In this document: piece after piece, positions 48,418-56,094 of the stretch
How the letters are laid out: every line of letters begins with the position of its first letter
How positions within the stretch are numbered: the stretch's first letter is position 1
Source of the DNA: an uncultured Alphaproteobacteria bacterium
GTDB lineage: Bacteria; Pseudomonadota; Alphaproteobacteria; HIMB59; GCA-002718135
Assembly (NCBI GenBank): GCA_902623585.1
Contig: CACNUO010000001.1
Location: 136,314 to 200,313 of the forward strand
DNA: 64,000 nt
Direction: 5' to 3'
The notes under the pieces: model-generated
Told to the model about the DNA's origin: nothing
The model's input: the letters and a program-made list of their open reading frames with translations, nothing else
Databases searched by the model: none
Position numbers and translations under genes: made by a program

Positions 48418-49202
48418 TGTTTGAGCTTCAATATTTTACTATTGGCATTGTCCAAGGTTTTACTGAATTTTTGCCAATTAGTTCTTCTGGGCATTTAGTT
48501 CTTGTAACAGAATTAACGAGTTGGCAAGATCAAGGTCTTTTTACTGATGTTGCTGTTCACGTTGGAACATTATTAGCAGTTATAATTTATTTAAGATCTC
48601 ATATAACATCATTACTTAAAAGTTTTTTCTCTTTCCAGCTTACTCAAAATGATAATTTAATTAAAATTATTATTGCAACAATACCTGCAGTTATAGTTGG
48701 GTTTTTTATTTTTGATTTTGTTCAATTATATTTTAGAGATATCAAGGTTGTGGCAGTGACAAGTGTTGTTTTTGCTGCTCTATTATTTGTAGCAGATCAT
48801 TTTAAGATGAAATTATCTTCCTGGGAGAATATGAGTTATGTGCAGGCCTTTATCATAGGTGTATTTCAGGTGCTGGCCTTTATACCTGGAGCAAGTAGAG
48901 CAGGTGTTACGATTACTGGAGCTCGTTTTTTAGGATTTAATCGATCATCTGCAGCAATTTTTTCTATGCTTTTATCTATTCCGATTATTTTAGCATCTTT
49001 AGTTTTAACAAGTTTAGACTTTCTAAGTAGTTCTCAAGTAAATATTAATTTATACCAATCTTTATTTGCAGCAATAGTTGCGTGTATTACTGCTCTAGTT
49101 TCAATTAACATCATGATGCGAATAATACAAAGTTCAACCTTTAATATTTTTATTATTTATAGAGTTTTACTAGGATTTATCTTATTATATTTTTATGCAT
49201 AA
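48417..49202 (+). CDS. uppP: Undecaprenyl-diphosphatase UppP
   Basis: Membrane phosphatase regenerating undecaprenyl phosphate, the carrier used by MraY and MurG. IGIVQGFTEFLPISSSGHLVL at residues 8-28 (landmarks EFLPISSSGH with catalytic Ser and Glu) and PGASRAGVTITGARFLGF near 160 are the two signature regions. 261 residues, about seven helices. It overlaps sbcB by one base and the next gene by eight. Family resistance phenotypes to bacitracin are known. Confidence 0.95.
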   Translation: MFELQYFTIGIVQGFTEFLPISSSGHLVLVTELTSWQDQGLFTDVAVHVGTLLAVIIYLRSHITSLLKSFFSFQLTQNDNLIKIIIATIPAVIVGFFIFDFVQLYFRDIKVVAVTSVVFAALLFVADHFKMKLSSWENMSYVQAFIIGVFQVLAFIPGASRAGVTITGARFLGFNRSSAAIFSMLLSIPIILASLVLTSLDFLSSSQVNINLYQSLFAAIVACITALVSINIMMRIIQSSTFNIFIIYRVLLGFILLYFYA

Positions 49203-50124
49203 AATATCTGGTGTCTTTAGTGCTGCACTAACACCTGTCAAAAATGATTTATCGATCAACAAAGATTTATATCTTCGTCATTGCCAATATTTAATGAGAC
49301 AAGGACATGACGGCCTTGCAATATTTGGTACTACTGGAGAAGCTAATAGTTTCTCAGTTCAAGAAAAAAAAGATCATCTAGATTTTTTAGTATCAAATCG
49401 TATTGATCCAAATATCCTTATACTTGGAACAGGATCTTCATCCTTGAATGATGCAATTGATATGACTAAACATGCTGCTAGCCATAAGGTTAAAGCAGTT
49501 CTTTTACTTCCACCTTTTTATTATAAGAATGTTACAAATGAAGGTGTCATAAATTATTACCGTCACATAATTGAGAGAGTAGGAGACAGTGATTTACAAT
49601 ATGTTTTGTATCATATCCCTCAAAATTCTTACGTATCAATTGATTTTAAGATGATTGAAATTTTAATAAAACTTTATCCAAATAACGTCGTTGGATTAAA
49701 AGATTCAAGTGGGGACAGTGATAGAATGATGAAAGTTATAAAATATTTTAATGATTTTGCCGTATTTTGTGGTCATGATAGTTTAGCATTAAATATATGT
49801 AAGCGAGGAGGGGCAGGAGCAATTACAGCTGGTACTAATGTATGTGGTAAATTACTCAGCTTTATCTTAAAAAATCATAAAAATGAGAGTAGCATTAAAA
49901 ATTTTGCGGATTTACAAAACCTGCTGCAACAAATTCGTCAAGTTATTACTTCGCATGAACCAATCAGTTTAATGAAAGCATATTTTTCAATTGTCGATAA
50001 TATTCCTGATTGGAATAATGTTTTACCTCCACTTAAAAAAATTGAAGATCCTGCAAATCAAAAATTAGTATTAATATTAAAAGAATTAGTAAAAAAAATA
50101 AATCTGTTAATAGCGAATACGTGA
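49195..50124 (+). CDS. DapA/N-acetylneuraminate-lyase superfamily aldolase
   Basis: Class I aldolase or dehydratase with a TIM barrel. GTTGEANSFS near residue 42, the tyrosine in YVLYHIPQ near 140 and the Schiff-base lysine in VVGLKDSSGD near 166 are present. 309 residues. It differs enough from canonical lysine-pathway DapA (C-terminal half, no dap neighbours) that a 2-keto-acid aldolase acting on a sugar acid is at least as likely. The exact substrate cannot be set from sequence. Convergent with fxsA by 18 bases. Confidence 0.8.
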   Translation: MHKISGVFSAALTPVKNDLSINKDLYLRHCQYLMRQGHDGLAIFGTTGEANSFSVQEKKDHLDFLVSNRIDPNILILGTGSSSLNDAIDMTKHAASHKVKAVLLLPPFYYKNVTNEGVINYYRHIIERVGDSDLQYVLYHIPQNSYVSIDFKMIEILIKLYPNNVVGLKDSSGDSDRMMKVIKYFNDFAVFCGHDSLALNICKRGGAGAITAGTNVCGKLLSFILKNHKNESSIKNFADLQNLLQQIRQVITSHEPISLMKAYFSIVDNIPDWNNVLPPLKKIEDPANQKLVLILKELVKKINLLIANT

Positions 50125-50466
50125 GTTAAAATATTTCTTTGCTTGAGTTGCAATCAAATTTTGAACGGGTTTTAAAAAGACAGCAAAACCAATACAATCA
50201 GTAAAGAAGCCAGGTGTAATTAATAGTAATCCTGATATTAATAGAAAAATACCCCCTTTAATTTCTTCAGTGGGCATTACACCTTGAGATAAGTTTCGTT
50301 GTGCATCAAATAATAATTTTATCCCTTGTCTACGCACAAGAAATATTCCCACTAAAGCAGTAGTTAGTATGATTGCGATAGTATTTAAAATTCCAATATT
50401 GGAACCAATTGTTATAAAAATACTTATTTCTATTATTGGAATAATAATAAACGCTAGAAAAATCAC
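50107..50466 (-). CDS. fxsA: FxsA family membrane protein
   Basis: 119 residues with three hydrophobic segments. The opening IPIIEISIFITIGSNIG, the FLVRRQG turn near residue 44 and SGLLLITPGFFTDCIGF near 79 identify the FxsA family, known in E. coli for alleviating phage T7 exclusion by F plasmid when overproduced. Its normal role is unsettled. Its start overlaps the stop of the upstream SbmA-like gene. Confidence 0.88.
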   Translation of the reverse strand: MIFLAFIIIPIIEISIFITIGSNIGILNTIAIILTTALVGIFLVRRQGIKLLFDAQRNLSQGVMPTEEIKGGIFLLISGLLLITPGFFTDCIGFAVFLKPVQNLIATQAKKYFNSRIRY

Positions 50467-51467
50467 TAACGTACTATACCAGTTTTTTCATCCTGAATGT
50501 TTTTTTCTATTTTATTTTCAAACTCTCTTAATCTTTTATAGACACTAGCTAATTCGATAATTGTTGGCCAAGCTCTAAATAAATATTGTAGTGAACCTTC
50601 TACTCTTCCAAAAGCTCTTATAATTTGTTGCATAACTCCTAGTGTCATGACACCTGCAACAATTGCTGGTGCTAAAAATATGTACGCTGCAAGTACGTTT
50701 GCTTGTAAATAAGCAAGTCTACCGATACTAAAATAAAGATAGTACAAATAACTTTTGAAGTGAATTTCTCTAACTCCTTGAAAAAGTTCTTCTAAAGATT
50801 TTGGTCTAATACTTCCATCATCTTCAGCAATAACCAAAATTTTTCTATAAGCAGCTTCTTTTTTTTGAAGATCATATTCGATACCCACTAATCTTAATAA
50901 CCACGCTAGTACTATCATTAAAATCGTACCTCCTACTGCCCATATAAATGCTCCAGATACTAAACCATACTGCCAATCACCAAACCATAAGATCGGTATA
51001 CCAACTGAAAGAGTCATTAAGAGAGGGAAAAACTCTATAAGTACTAGAACAGATTCAATTAAGCTCGTTCCAAGACCTTCCATAATTCTACTAAACTTTA
51101 TGGTATCTTCTTGAACCCTTTGACTTGCTCCTTCAATAGTTCTCGCTTGATCATAAACACTATGGTACCACTCAACCATTGCTGTCCTCCATCTAAAAAG
51201 AAAATGGGAAGTTAGGAATGAAATTGCAAGTCCTAATGCAATTGAAATAGCAGCAAGTTGAGCAAAACTAAATAAAGCACCCATGTATTCTTGCATAGTT
51301 ATAGCATTCGGTGTCCCAAGTGCTTTTTGGATCATGTCATAAAATTCACCAAACCATTCGTTGATCTGTACATCAATTTGAACTTGAACCCATATAGAAG
51401 TAAGAATGACTACAGAGCCTACATAAGCCCAGACATACCATTTTGGTTCAGTGAAAAATTTAAACAT
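50466..51467 (-). CDS. sbmA: SbmA/BacA-like peptide transporter
   Basis: Inner-membrane, ATPase-free transporter resembling an ABC transmembrane domain. TIEGASQRVQEDTIKFSRIMEGLG near residue 112 (landmarks EGASQRVQED and IMEGLG) is diagnostic, and there are about six to seven helices in 333 residues with no nucleotide-binding domain. Relatives import antimicrobial peptides and microcins and, in rhizobia, support survival in hosts. No peptide-antibiotic genes are nearby. Confidence 0.88.
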   Translation of the reverse strand: MFKFFTEPKWYVWAYVGSVVILTSIWVQVQIDVQINEWFGEFYDMIQKALGTPNAITMQEYMGALFSFAQLAAISIALGLAISFLTSHFLFRWRTAMVEWYHSVYDQARTIEGASQRVQEDTIKFSRIMEGLGTSLIESVLVLIEFFPLLMTLSVGIPILWFGDWQYGLVSGAFIWAVGGTILMIVLAWLLRLVGIEYDLQKKEAAYRKILVIAEDDGSIRPKSLEELFQGVREIHFKSYLYYLYFSIGRLAYLQANVLAAYIFLAPAIVAGVMTLGVMQQIIRAFGRVEGSLQYLFRAWPTIIELASVYKRLREFENKIEKNIQDEKTGIVR

Positions 51468-51516
51468 TTTATATATATATGTTCAATTAGATTTTAAAAA
51501 AGAAGGCAGGTATTAA

Positions 51517-51600
51517 TTATTTCTTCTTTTGACGCTTTTTGTTTCTTCTATATTTAGAGCCTCTTTTACGTCTGCCTCTATGTTTTTTTGGATATCCCAT
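51517..51600 (-). CDS. Very small, highly basic protein (27 residues)
   Basis: MGYPKKHRGRRKRGSKYRRN followed by seven more residues, nearly all K, R or Q; about 18 of 27 residues are Lys or Arg. It resembles tiny ribosome- or RNA-associated proteins in composition, but I do not recognise a family. A TTGACT-N16-TATACC promoter lies directly upstream (51639-51612), predicting a leader of about five bases. It lies between lysR and the SbmA-like gene on the same strand. A true peptide is supported by the promoter and biased composition, not by homology. Confidence 0.5.
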   Translation of the reverse strand: MGYPKKHRGRRKRGSKYRRNKKRQKKK

Positions 51601-51611
51601 AATGTAGATAC

Positions 51612-51639
51612 GGTATACAAAAATAAAAAATTAAGTCAA
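51612..51639 (-). promoter_or_regulatory. Promoter for the small basic peptide
   Basis: On the minus strand: -35 TTGACT (51639-51634), 16-base spacer, -10 TATACC (51617-51612). The -35 begins four bases after the lysR stop. The predicted start near 51605 leaves about five bases before the ATG and no Shine-Dalgarno, so translation would be near-leaderless. Confidence 0.45.
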
Positions 51640-51642
51640 AGA

Positions 51643-52530
51643 CTAATAATGCCAATCTTTAGCTTCATTAAATAAAAAATCCCTAAAAACTTCAAGTCTT
51701 CTATCGTTTTTAAAAGATTCAGAATAAACAAAGTATGTTTGATAAGACGGACCTTCTAAGTTTGGCAGAACACGTACAAGCTGAGGCTTATCTGCAACCA
51801 TGTAATCAGGTAAAGATGCTAAACCTCCACCTTTTTCAATTGCAAGTGACATCGCGTAAATACTATTTACTCTAAATTTAGGTCGTCTTTTTGTTCCTTC
51901 TTTTCCAATTTTTAATATCCAATCAATATTAGATACCGGAGAAGGTAATCCAGCTCCAAAACAAATTAAATCATGTTTATCTAAATCATTTACATTTCTT
52001 GGTATTCCACTTTTTTGTAAGTAATCTGAAGAACCGTAAATGTGGTTATGAAAATTAACAAATTTTTTAAAAATTAAATTTGCCTGTGTTGGTTTCTTTA
52101 CTCTAACTGCAACATCAGCAACTCTTGCAGATAAATCAACTTCTTCATCACTCATAATTAAATTTACATCTATCTCTGGATATTGATTAGCAAATTTAGT
52201 TATTCTTGGTGTGAGCCAAGCCGATCCAAAACCAACAGTTGTGCTTACGGTTAATTTTCCTACTGGTTTAGTTTTTTTATCTAATAATTTTTTTTCAAAA
52301 TCAGAAATTGAAAAATTTATTTGATTTACAGTATTAAATAAATTTTCACCTTGTTCTGTTAACCTTACACCTTTTTGATGTCTTATAAATAAAGGTGTCT
52401 TTAAATCATATTCGAGATCTTGTATTTGTCTACTAAGTGCAGATTGACTAATATTTAGTTTAGCACTTGCCTTAGAAATGCTTCTTGAAATTGCAATTTC
52501 GTAAAATGATTTTAATTTATCCCAGTCCAT
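51643..52530 (-). CDS. LysR-type transcriptional regulator
   Basis: N-terminal winged helix-turn-helix (WDKLKSFYEIAISRSISKAS and LNISQSALSRQIQDLE, residues 2-42) and a LysR substrate-binding domain in 295 residues. Its ATG overlaps the rpe stop (TAATG), so it is co-translated with rpe. LysR regulators usually act on a divergent neighbour, but none is adjacent here. Target and inducer are unknown. Confidence 0.9.
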   Translation of the reverse strand: MDWDKLKSFYEIAISRSISKASAKLNISQSALSRQIQDLEYDLKTPLFIRHQKGVRLTEQGENLFNTVNQINFSISDFEKKLLDKKTKPVGKLTVSTTVGFGSAWLTPRITKFANQYPEIDVNLIMSDEEVDLSARVADVAVRVKKPTQANLIFKKFVNFHNHIYGSSDYLQKSGIPRNVNDLDKHDLICFGAGLPSPVSNIDWILKIGKEGTKRRPKFRVNSIYAMSLAIEKGGGLASLPDYMVADKPQLVRVLPNLEGPSYQTYFVYSESFKNDRRLEVFRDFLFNEAKDWHY

Positions 52531-53177
52531 TATCTTAAGGAATTTATAATTTTATTATAGTTATTTTGATTTTGAGATAATAAATAAGAACCTACTGCTA
52601 ACACATCAGCTCCATTATCTTTACATATTTTTGCATTTTCATTATTAATTCCACCATCAACAGCTATCTCATAGTTATAATTATTATTTATTCTAATTTC
52701 ATCTAAATCTTTAATTTTTTGCACTTGATCATGCATAAATTTTTGACCGCCAAAACCAGGTGTGACTGTCATAACTATTATTTGTTGAACTTTACTAAAT
52801 AAATGATCAATATTTGCAATTTTTACATCAGGGTGTATGGCAATTCCTGCTTTAATTTCAGCATCACTTATTATTTTAATAATTTCTTCTGGGTTATCAT
52901 CAGCCTCAGGGTGAAAAGAAATGATATCTGAGCCAACTTCTACAAAATCATTAATATATTGCTTTACTGGTTTAATCATAAGATGCACATCTAAAATTTT
53001 AGAGGTAACCCTTCTTAATGATTTAACTATATTTGGTCCAAAAGTAATATTGGGGACATAGTGGCCATCCATTATGTCTATATGAATATAATCAGCGCCA
53101 TTCTTGTCTAAAAGTTTAACTTCTTCTTCTAATTTGAGTATATCAGCTGATAATATAGATGGTGAAATTTTTATCAT
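52530..53177 (-). CDS. rpe: Ribulose-phosphate 3-epimerase
   Basis: Pentose-phosphate enzyme interconverting ribulose-5-P and xylulose-5-P. ISPSILSADILKLEEEV at residues 3-19, the metal-binding DIMDGHYVPNITFGP near 37 and MTVTPGFGGQKFM near 135 are typical. The ATG at 53177 gives MIKISPSIL, the standard start; an in-frame ATG eleven codons earlier adds a non-family sequence. 215 residues. Divergent from the cupin gene across about 38 bases. Confidence 0.94.
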   Translation of the reverse strand: MIKISPSILSADILKLEEEVKLLDKNGADYIHIDIMDGHYVPNITFGPNIVKSLRRVTSKILDVHLMIKPVKQYINDFVEVGSDIISFHPEADDNPEEIIKIISDAEIKAGIAIHPDVKIANIDHLFSKVQQIIVMTVTPGFGGQKFMHDQVQKIKDLDEIRINNNYNYEIAVDGGINNENAKICKDNGADVLAVGSYLLSQNQNNYNKIINSLR

Positions 53178-53215
53178 TTTAAAATAGATATATAATATAT
53201 AAATAAACATTCATA

Positions 53216-53560
53216 ATGAATTCTATTGTTCAAAAACCCTGGGGATACTATGAGATTTTAAAATCTGGTAAAAAATTTCTTGTTAAAAAACTTTTTATTA
53301 AACCAGGAGAAATGCTGTCTTTACAAAATCACGAGCATCGTTCTGAGCATTGGCTCGTTGCACAAGGTGAAGTTGAGGTTACTTTAGATAAAAAAACTAT
53401 AAATCTTGTAGAAAATGAAAATATTTTTATTCCTAAAGGCGCCCTTCATAGAATTGCTAATAAAGGTTCTAAAGATTTAATAATCATAGAAATGTGGTAC
53501 GGTGAAATACTCGATGAAAATGATATAAAAAGATATGATGAGAATTATAATATAATCTAA
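53216..53560 (+). CDS. Mannose-6-phosphate isomerase type II-like cupin
   Basis: 114 residues, single cupin barrel. KPWGYYEIL at the start, SLQNHEHRSEHWLVAQGEVEV near residue 35 (metal-binding His pair in HEHRSEHW) and FIPKGALHRIAN near 77 are those of the isomerase domain of bifunctional ManC/AlgA, here alone without a guanylyltransferase. It may make mannose-6-P or act on another sugar phosphate for surface polysaccharide. It overlaps the next gene by one base. Confidence 0.85.
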   Translation: MNSIVQKPWGYYEILKSGKKFLVKKLFIKPGEMLSLQNHEHRSEHWLVAQGEVEVTLDKKTINLVENENIFIPKGALHRIANKGSKDLIIIEMWYGEILDENDIKRYDENYNII

Positions 53561-53943
53561 TGTTAATTAATACTCCAATCTCCTTAGGCGAATTAGTAGA
53601 TAAAATATCTATTTTAATGATTAAAAAGAAAAACATCTCTGATTCAATAAAACTTCAACATGTAAATAAAGAATTAGAATTTCTTCAGAAAACATTAAAG
53701 AAATATATTTCTGAAGATGAAATAAATGACTTTCTTCTAAAGCTAGTAAATATAAATTCTAAATTGTGGGATATAGAAGATGATATTAGAGAATGCGAAA
53801 GAAAAAAATTATTTGATCAAACATTTATTGATCTAGCAAGAAGTGTCTATTTTACCAATGATGAAAGAGCAAAAGTAAAAAATTATATTAATAAAACTTT
53901 TGGCTCTGAATTAGTAGAGGTTAAATCTTATGAGGAATATTAA
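53560..53943 (+). CDS. DUF6165 family protein
   Basis: 127 residues, helical, starting MLINTPISLGELVDKISIL, which matches the DUF6165 pattern of PISLGELVDKI followed by a lysine-rich helix. ELWDIEDDIRECERKKLFDQ-like segment (here LWDIEDDIRECERKKLF near residue 69) is another conserved part. Such proteins are often next to glycosyltransferase or sugar-nucleotide genes, in line with the adjoining cupin. Function unknown. Confidence 0.7.
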   Translation: MLINTPISLGELVDKISILMIKKKNISDSIKLQHVNKELEFLQKTLKKYISEDEINDFLLKLVNINSKLWDIEDDIRECERKKLFDQTFIDLARSVYFTNDERAKVKNYINKTFGSELVEVKSYEEY

Positions 53944-54981
53944 TTAATACATCCTTGAAACGCTTTTTGAAACAAGGGATACTAATTTTTCTTTGTAAAT
54001 ATTATCTTTAAATATATCAACTGAGTCTATAGCTACATTTGAGAAATGATTTGCTCTTGTAAGAGTATCTTCAATACATTGATATTTATTAATTATTTCT
54101 AATGCCATTTCAAAATCGCCATCATTTTGATTAAGATCAGATATTGTTCTTTCCCAAAATTTTTTTTCTTTATCATTTGATCTTCCGTATGCTAATATTA
54201 TTGGAAGAGTAATTTTACCTTCTTTAAAATCATCACCAGTATTTTTTCCTAATATTTTTTTGTTTGAAGAATAATCAATAGCATCATCAATTAATTGAAA
54301 AGTCATCCCAAAGTTTGTTCCAAATGATTTTAATGCATTAACCTCAGCTTCTGTTCCAAGAGCACTAATTGATCCAACTTCACATGCTGCACTAAATAAA
54401 GAAGCAGTCTTTGCATTTACAACTTCAAAATAAATATTTTCATTTATTTCTAAATTTTTATCATTAGCAAGTTCTAAAACCTCTCCTTCAGAAATTACTA
54501 CACTAGTATCAGCTAAAATTTTTAATGTTTCAGTGTTGCCATATTTTGTCATTAATTGGAAAGCCCTACTGAATAAAAAATCACCAACTAATACACTTGT
54601 TTTATTTTTCCATCTCTCATTTGCTGTAGGTTTTCCTCTTCTTTGTTTACTTTCATCTATTACATCATCATGTAATAGTGTTGCTGTATGAATAAATTCT
54701 ACTGCTGCAGATAGACCGATATGATTCATTTTATTTTCAATTTCACTAGTTCCATTTCTTGTCATATGAAAACTTGAAACAGTTAAAAGAGGTCGTAATC
54801 GCTTTCCCCCTGACAAGATAAGGTATTTTCCAACTTCATGAACTAAAGGTACATTGCTATCTAGTTTATCAAGGATTATAGTATTTACGGATACCAGGTC
54901 TTCTTTGCATAAATCTGTTAATTCTCTGATTTTATCTTCAAATGAAAAATCTTTTTTTCTAAGTGGAAGAACATTATCCAT
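53944..54981 (-). CDS. ispB: Polyprenyl (octaprenyl-type) diphosphate synthase
   Basis: Makes the long isoprenoid chain for ubiquinone. The first aspartate-rich motif LLHDDVIDESKQRRGKPTAN is near residue 98 and the second, QLIDDAIDYSSNKKILGKN, near 236, with GGKRLRPLL near 58. 345 residues. Product length cannot be read from sequence with certainty; the small residues before the first motif suggest a long chain. Divergent from the SppA-like gene. Confidence 0.92.
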   Translation of the reverse strand: MDNVLPLRKKDFSFEDKIRELTDLCKEDLVSVNTIILDKLDSNVPLVHEVGKYLILSGGKRLRPLLTVSSFHMTRNGTSEIENKMNHIGLSAAVEFIHTATLLHDDVIDESKQRRGKPTANERWKNKTSVLVGDFLFSRAFQLMTKYGNTETLKILADTSVVISEGEVLELANDKNLEINENIYFEVVNAKTASLFSAACEVGSISALGTEAEVNALKSFGTNFGMTFQLIDDAIDYSSNKKILGKNTGDDFKEGKITLPIILAYGRSNDKEKKFWERTISDLNQNDGDFEMALEIINKYQCIEDTLTRANHFSNVAIDSVDIFKDNIYKEKLVSLVSKSVSRMY

Positions 54982-55005
54982 ATTGTTTAACTATTAGAAT
55001 ATTAT

Positions 55006-55019
55006 GTTAATTCATTAAC
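55006..55019. promoter_or_regulatory. Inverted repeat in the ispB-sppA divergent region
   Basis: GTTAAT-TC-ATTAAC, two perfect six-base arms around a two-base centre, lying 25 bases from the ispB start in the 129-base divergent region. TTGACG at 55024-55029 may be a -35 for the plus-strand gene but its -10 is unclear. AT-rich DNA makes such palindromes fairly common; nothing else is recognised in this gap. Confidence 0.3.
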
Positions 55020-55110
55020 TTAATTGACGCACTTAAACTCAAATTACTAAAATTACAAACAAATGCTACATAACGCTTTAAGAAAAGATTAACATTTGTT
55101 ATTAGATATT

Positions 55111-55926
55111 ATGTTTAAAAGATTATTTTCGAAGAGTACTACAATACCGGTTTTACGTTTATCTGGCATTATATCATCACAGTCGGGCTTAACAGGCTCT
55201 GGTTTAGCAATAAATAATTTAGAAAAGTTAATTGATAAGTTATTTGCTGATAAAAAATCTCCTGTTGTAGGTTTGGTCATTAATTCACCTGGAGGTTCTC
55301 CTACACAATCCTCTTTAATAGCAAAAAGGATCATTGATCTGGCAAAGGAAAAAAACAAAAAAGTATTAGCATTCATTGAAGATGTTGCAGCTTCTGGTGG
55401 TTATTGGTTAGCATGTGCTGCTGATGAAATATATATTGATCAAAACTCTGTTATTGGATCAATAGGTGTTATTTCACCAGGTTTTGGTTTTGTTGATCTT
55501 TTAAAAAAAGTTGGAATAGAAAGAAGAGTGTATACATCTGGAAAAAGTAAAAGTTTTCTTGATCCTTTCAAAGAAGAAAAACAGGAAGACATTGATAGAT
55601 TAAAAAATATTCAAGAACAAATTCATGATAATTTTATTAATTATGTAAAAGATAGAAGAGGTTCAAAACTCGATCAGAATAAATTAGATGATATCTTTTC
55701 TGGTTTATTTTGGGTTGGTAATAAAGCTATCGATTTAGGTTTAGCAGATGGTATTGGTGCAATAAAACCAATTTTAGAAAAGAAGTTTGGAAAAAAAATT
55801 AAAATTAAAATAATCAGTCAAAAAAAATCATTTTTACAACGTAGGTTTTCTTCTTCAATATTTAATTCTGATGAAATTTTAAATAAAATTGAAGAACGAA
55901 TTATGTTTTCTAGGTTTGGTTTGTAA
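55111..55926 (+). CDS. SppA-like signal peptide peptidase (S49 serine protease)
   Basis: Ser/Lys-dyad membrane protease digesting leftover signal peptides. LVINSPGGSPTQSS near residue 55, the nucleophile in DVAASGGYWLACAAD near 92 and the lysine in VYTSGKSKSFLDPF near 146 are conserved. The ATG at 55111 (MFKRLFSK) is preferred to an in-frame TTG at 55096. The protein lacks an obvious long transmembrane helix at its start. 271 residues. The stop and the next start overlap (TAATG). Confidence 0.88.
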   Translation: MFKRLFSKSTTIPVLRLSGIISSQSGLTGSGLAINNLEKLIDKLFADKKSPVVGLVINSPGGSPTQSSLIAKRIIDLAKEKNKKVLAFIEDVAASGGYWLACAADEIYIDQNSVIGSIGVISPGFGFVDLLKKVGIERRVYTSGKSKSFLDPFKEEKQEDIDRLKNIQEQIHDNFINYVKDRRGSKLDQNKLDDIFSGLFWVGNKAIDLGLADGIGAIKPILEKKFGKKIKIKIISQKKSFLQRRFSSSIFNSDEILNKIEERIMFSRFGL

Positions 55927-56087
55927 TGAAATTTCTAGTTTTATTTGTAATTTTAGCTTCTATTTTATTAATTTTAAGATTTAAGAAAAAAAAACAAGAC
56001 AAATTCACTAATAATAAAGTAAATAATGACTCAGTAATCGATTTAGAGAAAGATCCAAGAACGAAAGAATATAAACCAAAAGATTAA
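55926..56087 (+). CDS. Small membrane-anchored protein of unknown function (53 residues)
   Basis: One transmembrane helix at residues 2-18 ([18 protein letters not shown]) followed by a lysine cluster and a polar tail ending [11 protein letters not shown]. The ATG overlaps the stop of the SppA-like gene and the next gene starts eight bases after the stop, so it is part of the operon. The Lys cluster after the helix would place the tail in the cytoplasm. Family not recognised. Confidence 0.6.
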   Translation: MKFLVLFVILASILLILRFKKKKQDKFTNNKVNNDSVIDLEKDPRTKEYKPKD

Positions 56088-56094
56088 GAGTTAT

